A DNA stretch of 43,093 nucleotides from Oscillospiraceae bacterium (GTDB taxonomy: Bacteria; Bacillota; Clostridia; Oscillospirales; SIG519): the NCBI GenBank assembly GCA_015067255.1, contig SVMS01000019.1, positions 1 to 43,093 on the forward strand, written 5' to 3'. Numbering within the stretch: position 1 is the stretch's first letter; each line of letters starts with the position of its first letter. Below the pieces are notes generated by a model. That model was given only the letters and a program-made list of their open reading frames with translations, was not told the DNA's origin and did no database searches. Position numbers and translations under genes: made by a program. Positions 8,975 through 19,042 of this stretch are shown piece by piece.

Positions 8975-9604
8975 TTAATCTTTTTTATCTGACTCATAAA
9001 GCGTTTTATTAAGAGAATTTACACTTACAAGCATTAGTATATAGTTAATAACATCCAATAAAAATACTGTAGAAAAAGCTATAAAAAATCTTCTTATATC
9101 AGCTTCGTCAGACAGTATAAAAATTGCTAATGAAAACAAAAGCGTAATAAGGCCAAAAATTACAATTGATATTATAGAAATTACCTTCAAAAGAGATGTG
9201 GCTTTCATTTGAATTTCTCTTGAAAGAGAAAGCATCAAGAAGCTCAGCACAAACAAAAGAAACACAAAGGAAAGTACACCGTAAAACACCGCTTTACCCG
9301 TTGTAAGCTTACCTTCAAAATTTAAGTTTGACATATTTTTTATAAATGCCGTAATTCTCAACGCATACATAAAAGAAATAGCTAATGATGAAATCTTGTA
9401 TATTATTTTATTTTTATAAAAACTTAAAATAAAAGCACAGAAAAATATTGGTATAAGCGAAACTACCAATAAGGAAAATACGCTTTCTGTATTACCGTAA
9501 TAACCGAGCATAACAAGATTTACATTAGCTTCTAAAAAATGAATACATATGCAAATACATATTGATACAAATGCGTATATGAAAGAAACTGCTTTTAATT
9601 TCAT
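8975..9604 (-). CDS. Hypothetical multi-pass membrane protein
   Basis: I do not recognise this 209-residue protein. It has about six hydrophobic helices (around residues 5-25, 40-60, 68-90, 105-127, 138-165 and 170-195) separated by short charged loops, and a charged C-terminus ESDKKD. It starts 18 bases after the pfkA stop with an AAGGAA site before the ATG, so it is likely co-transcribed with pfkA. No catalytic motif is visible. A transporter or sensor role cannot be argued from sequence. Confidence 0.7.
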   Translation of the reverse strand: MKLKAVSFIYAFVSICICICIHFLEANVNLVMLGYYGNTESVFSLLVVSLIPIFFCAFILSFYKNKIIYKISSLAISFMYALRITAFIKNMSNLNFEGKLTTGKAVFYGVLSFVFLLFVLSFLMLSLSREIQMKATSLLKVISIISIVIFGLITLLFSLAIFILSDEADIRRFFIAFSTVFLLDVINYILMLVSVNSLNKTLYESDKKD

Positions 9605-9622
9605 ATCTTTTGTTTCCTTATA

Positions 9623-10597
9623 CTATATATTGATTTCATTTGCAATATTATAGAGTTCAATATCAAAAGGCTTTTTCATAGAAAGAGCTTCTTGAATATC
9701 ATAGTCAAGTATCTCATTATTTTTAGTTACAACAACACGATTGCTGATACCCTTTGAAAGAAGTTCAACCGCATAATGTCCCATTTTAGTACCAATAATT
9801 CTATCCTTAACAGAGGGAGAGCCACCCCTTTGAACATATCCCAATACAGTTGCACGTGTTTCTATGCCGGTTTCTTTTTCAATTCGCTTTGCCATTTCAT
9901 CAACTCCGCCGACTCCTTCAGCAACAAGTATGATAAAATGTTTTTTGCCTGTCTTCAATGTTTTATTTATTTTATCAATGATATCTTTTTGGAAATCAAA
10001 CTCAATTTCAGGAACAAGAACAACGGTAGCTCCAACTGTAATTCCACTGTAAAGAGTAAGCCATCCTGCTTTTCTTCCCATAACCTCAACAACAGAGCAA
10101 CGATCGTGAGATTGAGCTGTATCACGTATTCTGTCTACCATTTTTGTAATAGTATCTAAAGCTGTATCAAAACCGATTGTATAATCACTTGCTGAAATAT
10201 CGTTATCTATTGTTCCGGGAATACCAATGCTGGGAATTCCGTGAGCAGAAAGATCAGCCGCACCTCTGAAGGAACCGTCTCCACCCATTACTACAACACC
10301 GTCAATACCGAATTTTTTACAATTTTCGACAGCTTTCTGAATTCCTGCCTCTTCCTTAAACTCAAGACATCTTGCTGTGTAAAGAAGTGTTCCGCCTCTA
10401 TGTATTATATCAGAAACACTGCGCAAATTAAGCTCTTCAATATCTCCGTTTATAAGTCCGTTATATCCTCTTTTTATACCGAATACTCTTATTCCTTTAG
10501 CAATAGCTGCTCTTGTAACCGCTCTGATTACAACATTCATTCCGGGAGCATCTCCGCCGCTGGTGAGAATACCTATTTTTTTTACCGCATTAACCAT
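9623..10597 (-). CDS. pfkA: ATP-dependent 6-phosphofructokinase
   Basis: PfkA phosphorylates fructose-6-phosphate to fructose-1,6-bisphosphate, the committed step of glycolysis. The 324-residue protein has GILTSGGDAPGMN (ATP loop), VMGGDGSFRGA, GIPGTIDND with the catalytic Asp, and VVEVMGRKAGW (substrate site), all typical of bacterial group A Pfk. The GGDGS pattern favours ATP over pyrophosphate as donor. It lies downstream of dnaE, an arrangement common in Firmicutes. It ends in a genuine TAG stop, which matters for interpreting purF. The ATG follows GGAAGGAATG. Confidence 0.95.
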   Translation of the reverse strand: MVNAVKKIGILTSGGDAPGMNVVIRAVTRAAIAKGIRVFGIKRGYNGLINGDIEELNLRSVSDIIHRGGTLLYTARCLEFKEEAGIQKAVENCKKFGIDGVVVMGGDGSFRGAADLSAHGIPSIGIPGTIDNDISASDYTIGFDTALDTITKMVDRIRDTAQSHDRCSVVEVMGRKAGWLTLYSGITVGATVVLVPEIEFDFQKDIIDKINKTLKTGKKHFIILVAEGVGGVDEMAKRIEKETGIETRATVLGYVQRGGSPSVKDRIIGTKMGHYAVELLSKGISNRVVVTKNNEILDYDIQEALSMKKPFDIELYNIANEINI

Positions 10598-10759
10598 TTA
10601 ATACATTCCTTCCGATTGGTTAGATATTTTTGTATAATGTTAGCACAAAATACCTCATTATATACTATTTTATATTTTAATACACAAACAATCTAAAATC
10701 AATTAAATATACAAAAAATGTTGCAAAAACATTTCATGGAAATTCACACTTTTTTTATG

Positions 10760-13700
10760 TTAAATCACAACAACATTGTTTTTACCTAAAATTTCGCAAA
10801 GCTCAATTTCTAATTGTTCATCAATATCCACGTTAAAGTTTGCCACAACAGCACTGCCGTCGTTTGAAAATTTTACGGTAACCTTACTTTTTCCCGGCTT
10901 TCTTTTCATAAGTTCTACTGCTTTGATAAAATCAGTATCATTTTTTGAAGCAGCTTTAACATATAATTTTTTTGAAATCATATCATTCTTCTCAAGAATA
11001 TCAATGCTGTTACATAAAAGTTTAAAGTGCTCTTCCTCACGAACATTTATTTTTCCTAAAACAAGCAAAGCGTTTGACTCGTAAAGAAACCTCGAAAATT
11101 TTTGAAAAACCTTTGGAAATATAATAAGCTCAACAACTCCCGTAAGATCTTCCATAGTTACAAAAGCCATTTGCTCATTATTCTTTGTATTTTTCAAAGT
11201 AACATTAAGTACAATTCCTGCTATCTTTACGTTATCTCCATCTTTAAAAGCTCCGTCATTTTCCTCAAGACTCTCTTGTATCTGCGCTATGCTCTTTGCG
11301 TTATACTGTTTTATTGCTCTTGTATAATCCGAAATAGGATGTCCTGAAAAATACATTCCGCCGACTTCTTTTTCCATTTTCAAAAGCTCTTCTCTTGAAA
11401 ACTCAGGCACAATTTCATAACGTTGCGCTTTTAATTCGGATATAGGTGCTTCTGAAAACAAATCAAGCTGACCTTCTACGTTTTTTCGTTGACTGTCTGT
11501 AATTTGAGTTATTATCTTATTCATAGATAATAAAAGACTTTTTCTGTTAATTTTAAGACTGTCAAAAGCGCCGCATCTGATTAGACCCTCAATAGCTCTC
11601 TTGTTTAAGTCATAAGCGCTCATTCTTTTGCAAAAATCGTAAAAATCCTCAAATTTTCCGTTTCTTTCTCTTTCTTTTACCAAAAGCTTTATAAATGCTC
11701 TGCCTACATTTTTTATTGCAACAAGTCCAAAACGGATATTTCCTCCCGAAACGGTAAAGGTATCACAGCTTTCGTTAATATCGGGCAACAACACTTTTAT
11801 ACCTAAGCTGTTACACTCTTCTATATACTCATTAACCTTATCCTGACGGTCAATAACACTGGTTAAAAGAGCTGCCATATATTCCTTTGTATAATGTTTT
11901 TTTAAAAATGCAGTTCTGTACGCTACCATAGCATATGCGGCGGCATGAGATTTGTTAAAAGCATATTCGGCAAATTTTGCCATTTCATCAAATATCTCAC
12001 CCGCTGTTTTTTCATCAACGCCGTTATTTACTGCGCCTATTATTTCAATGTTTCCGTTTTCATCTTTTTTACCGTAAATAAAGTTTTGACGTTCCTTTTC
12101 CATTACAGAGGCTTTCTTTTTGCTCATAGCACGACGAACAAGATCAGCTCTGCCATAAGAATATCCGGCAAGCTTTCTGACTATTTGCATAACCTGTTCC
12201 TGATAAACTATGCAGCCATAGGTAATGTCAAGAATATCCTTTAAAAGTGGGTGTTTATATTTCACTCTTTCAGGATTGTGAGAAAATTCAATATATGCAG
12301 GTATAGAATCCATAGGACCCGGTCGGTAAAGGGAAATAACAGCTATAATATCCTCCATACTTTTAGGCTCAAGCCCCATTATAGCTCTGCGCATTCCCGG
12401 AGATTCAAGCTGAAAAACACCTAAAGTTTTTCCGCTGGTCAGCATATCGAATGTACCTTTATCGTCATATGGAATATTCTCTATGGAAAAATCCTTTTTA
12501 TTTGCATTTATCAGCTTCTCGGCGTCACTTATAATTGTAAGATTTCTCAATGCCAAAAAGTCCATCTTTAAAAGTCCCAGCTCTTCCAATGTTCCCATCG
12601 GATACTGTGTTACTGTTAAATCATCATTTTTCTGCAAAGGCACAAAATCATATACAGGAGAAGCTGTAATAACTACTCCCGCTGCATGTGTAGAACAATG
12701 GCGGGGCATTCCTTCAAGCTTTTCAGCAGTGTCTATAAGCTCTTTTATTTCCGCTTTTTCCTCATATATAGCATTGAGCTCCGGAGAAACTAATAAAGCT
12801 TTTTTTATTGACATATCCTTTTCCATAGGAATAAGCTTTGCCACAACATCAACATCATTATACGGTATTCCTAAGGTTCTTCCTACATCTCTTATTGCAA
12901 GGCGTGCCTGCATAGTACCGAAAGTAATAATTTGTGCAACTCTGTCCTTCCCGTACTTATTTATTACATATTCTATTACCTCTCCCCTACGTTCATAACA
13001 AAAATCAATATCAATATCAGGCATTGTTACACGTTCGGGATTTAAAAATCTTTCAAAAAGCAAATTATATTTTAAAGGGTCAATATCCGTAATTTGTAAA
13101 GAATAGGCCACAATACTTCCCGCAGCACTTCCTCTACCTGGACCGACAGGAATATTATTATCTTTTGCAAACTTTATAAAATCGTGTACTATTAAAAAAT
13201 AATCTACAAATCCCATTTCTTTAATAGTATTCAACTCGTAATTCAAGCGTTCCTTTATTTCCTCGGAAATATTATTATAACGTTTTTCAATTCCCTTTTC
13301 ACAAAGTCTTTTCAGTTCATCATAGGTATTTATTCCGCTTGGAAGCTTAAATTCAGGCAAATGCCTTTCATTAAAATCAAACTCTATATTACATTTATCT
13401 ACTATTTTCTGTGTATTTTCAACAGCATGAGGACAATTTAAAAAAAGGCTTTTCATTTCCTCTTCTGATTTAAAATAAAATTCATTTGTAGGAAGCGCAA
13501 TAGCATTTTCATCGTTGATCTGTTTACCTGTTTGAATACACATCAATACTTTTTGGGTTTTAGCATCATTTTTATCTATATAATGAACGTCATTTGTTGC
13601 TACTATGGGAATATCAAGTTCTTTTGAAAGCTTTAATAATCCTGTATTTACAGCTTGCTGTTCACGCATTAAATGGTCTTGAAGTTCAAGATAATAGTCT

Positions 13701-14200
13701 TCACCAAACAATTCTTTATATTTTTTAGCACTATTTCTTGCACCCTCAATATCACCGTTGAGAATTTTAGAAGGTACTTCACCTCTCAAGCAGGCACAAA
13801 GACATACAAGACCTTCGCTGTATTTTGACAAAAGTTCAAAATCTATTCTCGGTTTAATATAAAAACCTTCAGTAAATCCTAAAGAAACAAGCTTTATAAG
13901 ATTGCTATAGCCTTTAGTATTCTTACATAAAAGAACAAGGTGATAATATCCACCTGAAATTTCACGGGTTTTATCAAATCTGGTGCCGGGAGCTACATAA
14001 ACCTCACAGCCTATTAATGGTTTAATACCGTTTGCTTTACATTCTTTATAAAAATCTATGCAACCGTTCATAACCCCATGGTCTGTTATTGCCACAGCAT
14101 TCATATTATATTCTTTTGCTTTTTTTACAATTTCTTTTATTCTGCACGCTCCGTCTAAAAGACTGTATTCACTGTGCAAATGAAGATGAGCAAACGACAT
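10760..14200 (-). CDS. dnaE: DNA polymerase III subunit alpha (DnaE type)
   Basis: This is the replicative polymerase alpha subunit of the DnaE class. It has an N-terminal PHP domain starting FAHLHLHSEYSLLDGA with ITDHGVM, then palm motifs VGPGRGSAAGS (about 352-362) and PDIDIDF (394-400) holding catalytic Asp residues. Thumb, fingers and a helix-hairpin-helix region follow. A C-terminal OB fold (KIAGIVLNVTLKN...VELIIFPKVF) lies around residues 1000-1065. Length of 1146 residues is typical. In Clostridia and Bacilli DnaE works alongside PolC, which is not in this window. It is preceded by a terminator after purF and followed by pfkA. Confidence 0.96.
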   Translation of the reverse strand: MSFAHLHLHSEYSLLDGACRIKEIVKKAKEYNMNAVAITDHGVMNGCIDFYKECKANGIKPLIGCEVYVAPGTRFDKTREISGGYYHLVLLCKNTKGYSNLIKLVSLGFTEGFYIKPRIDFELLSKYSEGLVCLCACLRGEVPSKILNGDIEGARNSAKKYKELFGEDYYLELQDHLMREQQAVNTGLLKLSKELDIPIVATNDVHYIDKNDAKTQKVLMCIQTGKQINDENAIALPTNEFYFKSEEEMKSLFLNCPHAVENTQKIVDKCNIEFDFNERHLPEFKLPSGINTYDELKRLCEKGIEKRYNNISEEIKERLNYELNTIKEMGFVDYFLIVHDFIKFAKDNNIPVGPGRGSAAGSIVAYSLQITDIDPLKYNLLFERFLNPERVTMPDIDIDFCYERRGEVIEYVINKYGKDRVAQIITFGTMQARLAIRDVGRTLGIPYNDVDVVAKLIPMEKDMSIKKALLVSPELNAIYEEKAEIKELIDTAEKLEGMPRHCSTHAAGVVITASPVYDFVPLQKNDDLTVTQYPMGTLEELGLLKMDFLALRNLTIISDAEKLINANKKDFSIENIPYDDKGTFDMLTSGKTLGVFQLESPGMRRAIMGLEPKSMEDIIAVISLYRPGPMDSIPAYIEFSHNPERVKYKHPLLKDILDITYGCIVYQEQVMQIVRKLAGYSYGRADLVRRAMSKKKASVMEKERQNFIYGKKDENGNIEIIGAVNNGVDEKTAGEIFDEMAKFAEYAFNKSHAAAYAMVAYRTAFLKKHYTKEYMAALLTSVIDRQDKVNEYIEECNSLGIKVLLPDINESCDTFTVSGGNIRFGLVAIKNVGRAFIKLLVKERERNGKFEDFYDFCKRMSAYDLNKRAIEGLIRCGAFDSLKINRKSLLLSMNKIITQITDSQRKNVEGQLDLFSEAPISELKAQRYEIVPEFSREELLKMEKEVGGMYFSGHPISDYTRAIKQYNAKSIAQIQESLEENDGAFKDGDNVKIAGIVLNVTLKNTKNNEQMAFVTMEDLTGVVELIIFPKVFQKFSRFLYESNALLVLGKINVREEEHFKLLCNSIDILEKNDMISKKLYVKAASKNDTDFIKAVELMKRKPGKSKVTVKFSNDGSAVVANFNVDIDEQLEIELCEILGKNNVVVI

Positions 14201-14225
14201 TTTTAAACCCCCTTTAATTTTGTAT

Positions 14226-14264
14226 AAAAACAGGCTCTGCCCTGCTTAAAGCACGAGCAGAGCC
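14226..14264 (-). terminator. Terminator between purF and dnaE
   Basis: GGCTCTGC and GCAGAGCC pair around a 16-base loop that can itself form a small stem. On the minus strand the hairpin is followed by TG and five T. Confidence 0.7.
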
Positions 14265-14283
14265 ATTGTGCCCTACGGTAAAA

Positions 14284-15669
14284 TTATTTAACGTCAATAG
14301 GATATTCGCCATCAAAACAGCCTGTGCAAAGCTCTAAATTACAGCCGTTGCAAGCTGTTTTCAAACCTTTTACAGAAATATATGCAAGACTGTCTGCACC
14401 TATCATCTTACAAATTTCATCACATGAATATTTATTTGCAATAAGTGATTCTTCTGAATCTATATCTGTACCAAAATAACATGTATGAATAAAAGGCGGA
14501 GATGAAATACGCAAATGAACCTCTTTAGCTCCTGCTGCACGCAAAGCTGCTATTATTTTTGCGCTTGTGGTACCTCTTACAATAGAGTCATCAACAAGAA
14601 TTACTCTTTTTCCTGCAACAGTTGCTTTTAAAGGATTAAGCTTTAATTTTACAGCAGTCTCTCTTGCTTTCTGAGTAGGATAAATAAAGCTTCTTCCTAT
14701 GTATCTGTTTTTAACAAAAGCGCTTCCTAAAGGAATTCCGCTCTGAGCACTAAATCCTTGTGCTGCTTCAAGACCGCTGTCGGGAACACCGCAAACAATG
14801 TCAGCATTAGTTGGTGTTTCCATAGCAAGTATCATACCTGCATTGAAACGAGCTTTATATACGCTCACATTATCAATGATAGAGTCAGGGCGTGCAAAAT
14901 AAACATATTCAAAAATGCACAAGCCTTCCTTGGCTTTTTTATAGCCAAACATTATAGAGCTCATCTCTCCGTTTTCATCAATGGAAAGAATTTCTCCGGG
15001 CTTTATATCACGTACAAAATTTGCATCTATACTGTCAATAGCACAGCTCTCTGAAGCAATAATTTTTTCATTGTTATATTCACCGAGACAAAGAGGACGG
15101 AAACCGTTAGGATCACGTACAGCTATAAGCTTATTTCCGCTTAAAATAACAAGAGAATATGCTCCTTTTAAATAGGAACAAGCGTTTATAATTGCCTGTT
15201 CAATATTTTCAACCTTTAGCATTTCATTAACAATAAGCATTGATATAATTTCGCTATCGCTGTTTGTTTTAAATAAAACGCCTTCATTTTCAAGAGATTT
15301 TTTTAACTCTTCTGCATTTATTATATTTCCGTTATGAGCAACTGCTATTCTTCCTTTAAAAAACTCAGTAACAATAGGCTGAGCATTTTCTTTAGAGTTA
15401 TTTCCGACTGTGGAATATCTAACATGGCCGATAGCTGTTTTAGATTTAGGCAGTTTAGAAAGAACCTAATTTTTAAAAACCTCGGAAACAAGACCACTGT
15501 TTTTATGATACAATATTGATTTTCCGGAAATAGCGGCTATTCCCGCACTTTCCTGACCTCTATGTTGTAAAGCCAAAAGTGCATTATATGTTATTCCCGC
15601 AGCTTCTTCATTTTCAGCGCACACTACACCGAAAATTCCGCATTCTTCATGTAGCTTATCGAATAGCAA
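14284..15669 (-). pseudogene. purF: Amidophosphoribosyltransferase, interrupted by one in-frame TAG
   Basis: PurF makes phosphoribosylamine from PRPP and glutamine, the first step of purine synthesis. The N-terminal piece (15466-15669) contains HEECGIFGV with the Ntn nucleophile Cys after a short propeptide, and LQHRGQESAGI. It stops at TAG (15466-15468) after SEVFKN. The same frame then continues without change through VLSKLPKSKTAIGHVRYST, VAHNGNI, RDPNGFRPL, GVPDSGLEAA and the PRPP loop VILVDDSIVRGTTS to a normal end. Ignoring the TAG, the protein is 461 residues, the normal family length, so nothing else is broken. A TTG at 15669 preceded by AAAAGAGGAG is the likely start; the ATG at 15685-15687 has no Shine-Dalgarno. 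It may be a nonsense mutation, a sequencing error or readthrough. Confidence 0.88.
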
Positions 15670-15704
15670 AAAATCTCCTCTTTTCATTGAATAATCTATT
15701 ATTT

Positions 15705-15733
15705 ATTTTATCATATAATATTTTTTTTGGCAA
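15705..15733 (-). promoter_or_regulatory. Sigma-A-like promoter for purF
   Basis: TTGCCA, a 17-base spacer and TAAAAT are present, with a TG one base upstream (extended -10), about 40 bases before the TTG start. An intact promoter argues against long-standing decay of purF. Confidence 0.6.
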
Positions 15734-15875
15734 GCAAAAATGACATATTTTTATGTTAATATATAGTATATTTTATGATTTTGTTTTACCTTATAAAAAT
15801 TATTTTTTAACAAAGATTTTTTTTGTTAAAAAAATAAATTTAAGTTTATAATAATAAATATAATAAGCTGTAAAC

Positions 15876-15904
15876 TTGACATAAAACAAAGCATATGATA
15901 TTCT
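15876..15904 (+). promoter_or_regulatory. Sigma-A-like promoter for glnN
   Basis: A perfect TTGACA lies 17 bases upstream of TATTCT. The -10 ends about 63 bases before the glnN start. No clear regulator site was recognised. Confidence 0.55.
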
Positions 15905-15967
15905 TAAAATGTTGTTTTGATATAAGCAATACGTAGCTTTAATCACAGTAAAGGATATGGTGATTTT

Positions 15968-18061
15968 ATGGATAAAACAAATGTACCTGAAATTTTTGCA
16001 AGTAACGTATTTAATGAAACTATTATGGCTATGCGTCTGCCTGCAGACATTTACAAAAGTCTGAAAGAAACAATCAATGAGGGAAAGCCTCTTGATAATG
16101 CCGTTGCTCAGGTCGTTGCAAATGAAATGAAGGATTGGGCTATCGAGAAAGGCGCTACTCACTATACTCACTGGTTTCAGCCTATGACAGGTGTTACTGC
16201 TGAAAAGCACGATGCTTTTATAGCCCCTACGCCTGACGGTAAGGTTATAATGGAATTTTCAGGAAAAGAGCTTATAAAGGGTGAGCCTGATGCTTCCTCT
16301 TTCCCCTCTGGTGGTTTGAGAGCTACATTTGAAGCACGCGGATATACTGCGTGGGACCCCACCTCTTATGCTTTTATTAAAGACCGTACTCTTTGTATTC
16401 CTACAGCATTTTGCTCATATTCGGGCGAGGTTTTAGATAAGAAAACTCCCCTTTTGCGTTCTGAAGAAGAAATAGGACGTCAGTCTGTCAGAGTACTTAA
16501 ATATTTCGGTAAAAACGTAAGCCGAGTTTCCTCTTCCGAAGGTCCTGAACAAGAATATTTCCTTGTTGACAGAGATTTATTCAAGCAAAGAAAAGACTTG
16601 ATTTTTACCGGAAGAACTCTTTTTGGCGCAAGACCTCCTAAGGGACAGGAATTGGATGACCATTATTTCGGTACTCTTAAAGAAAGAGTATCTGCTTATA
16701 TGAAAGAGCTTGACGAAGAGCTTTGGAAATTGGGCGTTTATGCAAAAACAGAGCACAACGAAGGCGCTCCTGCTCAGCACGAGCTTGCTCCTATTTATAC
16801 ACATACAAATATCGCAACAGACCATAATCAGCTCACAATGGAAATGATGAAAAAAATCGCTCCTCATCATAATCTTGTCTGTCTACTACACGAAAAGCCT
16901 TATAAAGGAGTAAACGGAAGCGGAAAGCATAATAACTGGTCTCTTTCTACCTCCGACGGAGAAAATCTTTTAAAGCCCGGTAAAAATCCTATTGAAAACA
17001 AACAGTTTCTTCTCTTCTTTGCAGCTGTTATGAAGGCTGTTGATATGTATGGTGATTTAATTCGTATTTCAGTAGCAACTGCAGGAAATGACCACCGTCT
17101 CGGAGCTAACGAAGCTCCGCCTGCTATTGTTTCTATGTTTATAGGCGAAGAGCTTGAAGATGTAGTAAATGCTGTTATTGAAGGTAAATCCTCTTTGGAA
17201 AATAAGCGTGAAATGCTTAACACAGGAGTAGAAATTCTTCCTAAGCTTCGCCGTGATACCACCGATAGAAACAGAACCTCCCCCTTTGCTTTTACAGGCA
17301 ATAAATTTGAGTTCAGAATGCCCGGTTCTTCGCAATCAATAGCAGATATAAATGTTATAATCAATACAACCGTTGCAGAAAGCTTACGTCAATTTGCTGA
17401 CAGACTTGATGCTTGTGAAAATCCTAATGATGAGATAGAAAATATCATTAGAGAAACCTTTAAAGAGCATAAACGCATCATTTTTAACGGCAATAACTAT
17501 TCAGAAGAATGGGTTGAGGAAGCAAAAAGACGAGGCTTACCTAACTACAAAACAGCCACCGAAGCTTTAGCTCATTTTATTGACAAAAAGAATATTGAGC
17601 TATTTTCAAAACACGGTATTTTCAGTGAATCGGAAATGTATTCCCGTTATGAAATATTGTTAGCTGAATATTCAAAGACGATAAATATCGAAGCTTTAAC
17701 TATGCTTGATATGGCAAAGCAAGAGATTATTCCTGCCTGCATAAAGTATACGGACAGCATTTTAGCTTCTCTTGCTTTGAAAAAGTCATCAAGCATTGGT
17801 ATTGGCGCAAAATCTCAGGAAAAGTTAGCTGTAAAGCTTTCAACCCTTACAGAAAAACTTATAGAAAGCACTGACCTTCTTGAAGAAAATCTTATTAAGA
17901 TTAAGGATATTACTGATGCTATTGAAAAAGCTCAATGTCATAAGAGCTATATTGTTCCCGCTATGGATAATGTCAGAGATGTTGCAGATGAGCTTGAGCT
18001 TATAGTAGCTAAAGAATTTTGGCCATTCCCCACTTATTCGGAATTATTATTTAATATCTGA
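15968..18061 (+). CDS. glnN: Glutamine synthetase type III
   Basis: GSIII condenses glutamate and ammonia to glutamine with ATP. At 697 residues it is far longer than type I or II enzymes and fits GSIII, which is common in anaerobes such as Bacteroides and Clostridia. Diagnostic segments include [46 protein letters not shown] (metal/glutamate site), [10 protein letters not shown] (ATP/glutamate binding) and [10 protein letters not shown], with an [16 protein letters not shown] block. The helical GSIII C-terminal extension covers about 560-697. The ATG follows GGTGA. It is monocistronic, with its own promoter and terminator, and is divergent from purF, another glutamine-handling gene. Confidence 0.95.
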   Translation: MDKTNVPEIFASNVFNETIMAMRLPADIYKSLKETINEGKPLDNAVAQVVANEMKDWAIEKGATHYTHWFQPMTGVTAEKHDAFIAPTPDGKVIMEFSGKELIKGEPDASSFPSGGLRATFEARGYTAWDPTSYAFIKDRTLCIPTAFCSYSGEVLDKKTPLLRSEEEIGRQSVRVLKYFGKNVSRVSSSEGPEQEYFLVDRDLFKQRKDLIFTGRTLFGARPPKGQELDDHYFGTLKERVSAYMKELDEELWKLGVYAKTEHNEGAPAQHELAPIYTHTNIATDHNQLTMEMMKKIAPHHNLVCLLHEKPYKGVNGSGKHNNWSLSTSDGENLLKPGKNPIENKQFLLFFAAVMKAVDMYGDLIRISVATAGNDHRLGANEAPPAIVSMFIGEELEDVVNAVIEGKSSLENKREMLNTGVEILPKLRRDTTDRNRTSPFAFTGNKFEFRMPGSSQSIADINVIINTTVAESLRQFADRLDACENPNDEIENIIRETFKEHKRIIFNGNNYSEEWVEEAKRRGLPNYKTATEALAHFIDKKNIELFSKHGIFSESEMYSRYEILLAEYSKTINIEALTMLDMAKQEIIPACIKYTDSILASLALKKSSSIGIGAKSQEKLAVKLSTLTEKLIESTDLLEENLIKIKDITDAIEKAQCHKSYIVPAMDNVRDVADELELIVAKEFWPFPTYSELLFNI

Positions 18062-18071
18062 TAAAAGCATT

Positions 18072-18111
18072 AAAAATGGTAGATACATTATTTTGTATCT
18101 ACCGTTTTTTT
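18072..18111. terminator. Terminator between glnN and the PfkB kinase gene
   Basis: AAAAATGGTAGATAC pairs with GTATCTACCGTTTTT in a long stem with T-runs on both strands. It touches the stop codon of the convergent kinase gene. Confidence 0.85.
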
Positions 18112-19042
18112 ACAATACTCTTATAAAAGAAACTTTCTTTAGCAATTCGTCGTATTTTTCTTTTTCAGGAGGTAATGTTCCTTTTGTCATTACACAGGCG
18201 CTTGCTGATGCAACCGCTGACACAGCACAGTCTTCAAACGCTTTTCCCTCAGCGTATGCACTTATAAAGCCTGCAACTACTGAATCTCCTGCTCCCGTAG
18301 TGCTTACACATTTTACATCAAGATTTTTACAATATATAACGCTATCGGCATTTGCAAAAAGACAACCGTCGCCACCCATTGAAATAACTACGTTAGTAAC
18401 ACCTGTTTTAGCGATATTATTTGCTTCTTTTGCTATTTCTTCAACTGTTTCAAGCTTTTTTGAAAGATAGTCTTCAAATTCGTGGATATTGGGCTTAATC
18501 ATAAAAGCTTTCATTTTTATTCCGTATGCAAGACGTTCTTTTTCGGTATCTACAACAAGCTTTCCACCATTAAATACAACGGCATCTATAAGTCTTTTAA
18601 AGCTTTCAAAACTGAATTTCTTAGGAACAGAACCACTGAAGGAGACGATATCACCTTTTTTTACATTTGTTTTAAGATATTCTTCAAGCTCTGTAATTTT
18701 AGATACAGGAATCTCAAAGCCACTTTCATTTACATCGGTTTGCTCCATTGTTTTTATATCAACAATTTTAATATTTACCCTTGTTGAGCCTTCCACCATA
18801 ACGAAGCCGTTTTCTACTCCGTATTTTGAAAGAGTTTCATTGTAAGGCTTTAAGTCATTACTTCCCAAAAATCCTGTCGCAATAGCCTTCTGACCTAAAA
18901 TGCAACAATCTATAGCAACATTTACCCCTTTTCCGCAGTAGTCGGTACGTGATGAGATACTTCTATTCATTCTATCAACTACAAGTCCGTCAACATCGTA
19001 GGTTTTATCAATACAAGGGTTTAAAGTTACTGTATATATCAT
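18110..19042 (-). CDS. 1-phosphofructokinase / tagatose-6-phosphate kinase-like PfkB family kinase
   Basis: This is a ribokinase-fold sugar kinase of the FruK/LacC group, which phosphorylates fructose-1-phosphate or tagatose-6-phosphate. The N-terminus MIYTVTLNPCIDKTYDV and the downstream GKGVNVAIDCCILG are signatures of the group. The C-terminal STTGAGDSVVAGFISAY contains the catalytic Asp of the GAGD motif. The frame runs upstream to 19075, but an AGAAGGAA site precedes the ATG at 19042, which overlaps the stop of the phosphatase gene as ATGA. The true protein is therefore about 310 residues. No fructose PTS or FruR is adjacent, so the physiological substrate is uncertain. Confidence 0.88.
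   Translation of the reverse strand: MIYTVTLNPCIDKTYDVDGLVVDRMNRSISSRTDYCGKGVNVAIDCCILGQKAIATGFLGSNDLKPYNETLSKYGVENGFVMVEGSTRVNIKIVDIKTMEQTDVNESGFEIPVSKITELEEYLKTNVKKGDIVSFSGSVPKKFSFESFKRLIDAVVFNGGKLVVDTEKERLAYGIKMKAFMIKPNIHEFEDYLSKKLETVEEIAKEANNIAKTGVTNVVISMGGDGCLFANADSVIYCKNLDVKCVSTTGAGDSVVAGFISAYAEGKAFEDCAVSAVASASACVMTKGTLPPEKEKYDELLKKVSFIRVL

Noticed and set aside
9776-10696. Open frames opposite pfkA and similar long frames opposite dnaE, glnN, hppA and the TIR genes
   Set aside because: They lie antisense to well-conserved genes, lack ribosome binding sites and have no recognisable protein features.
14284-15687. Genome-wide recoding of TAG as an amino acid
   Set aside because: pfkA ends in TAG at the expected family length, and only purF shows an internal TAG, so TAG acts as a stop here.
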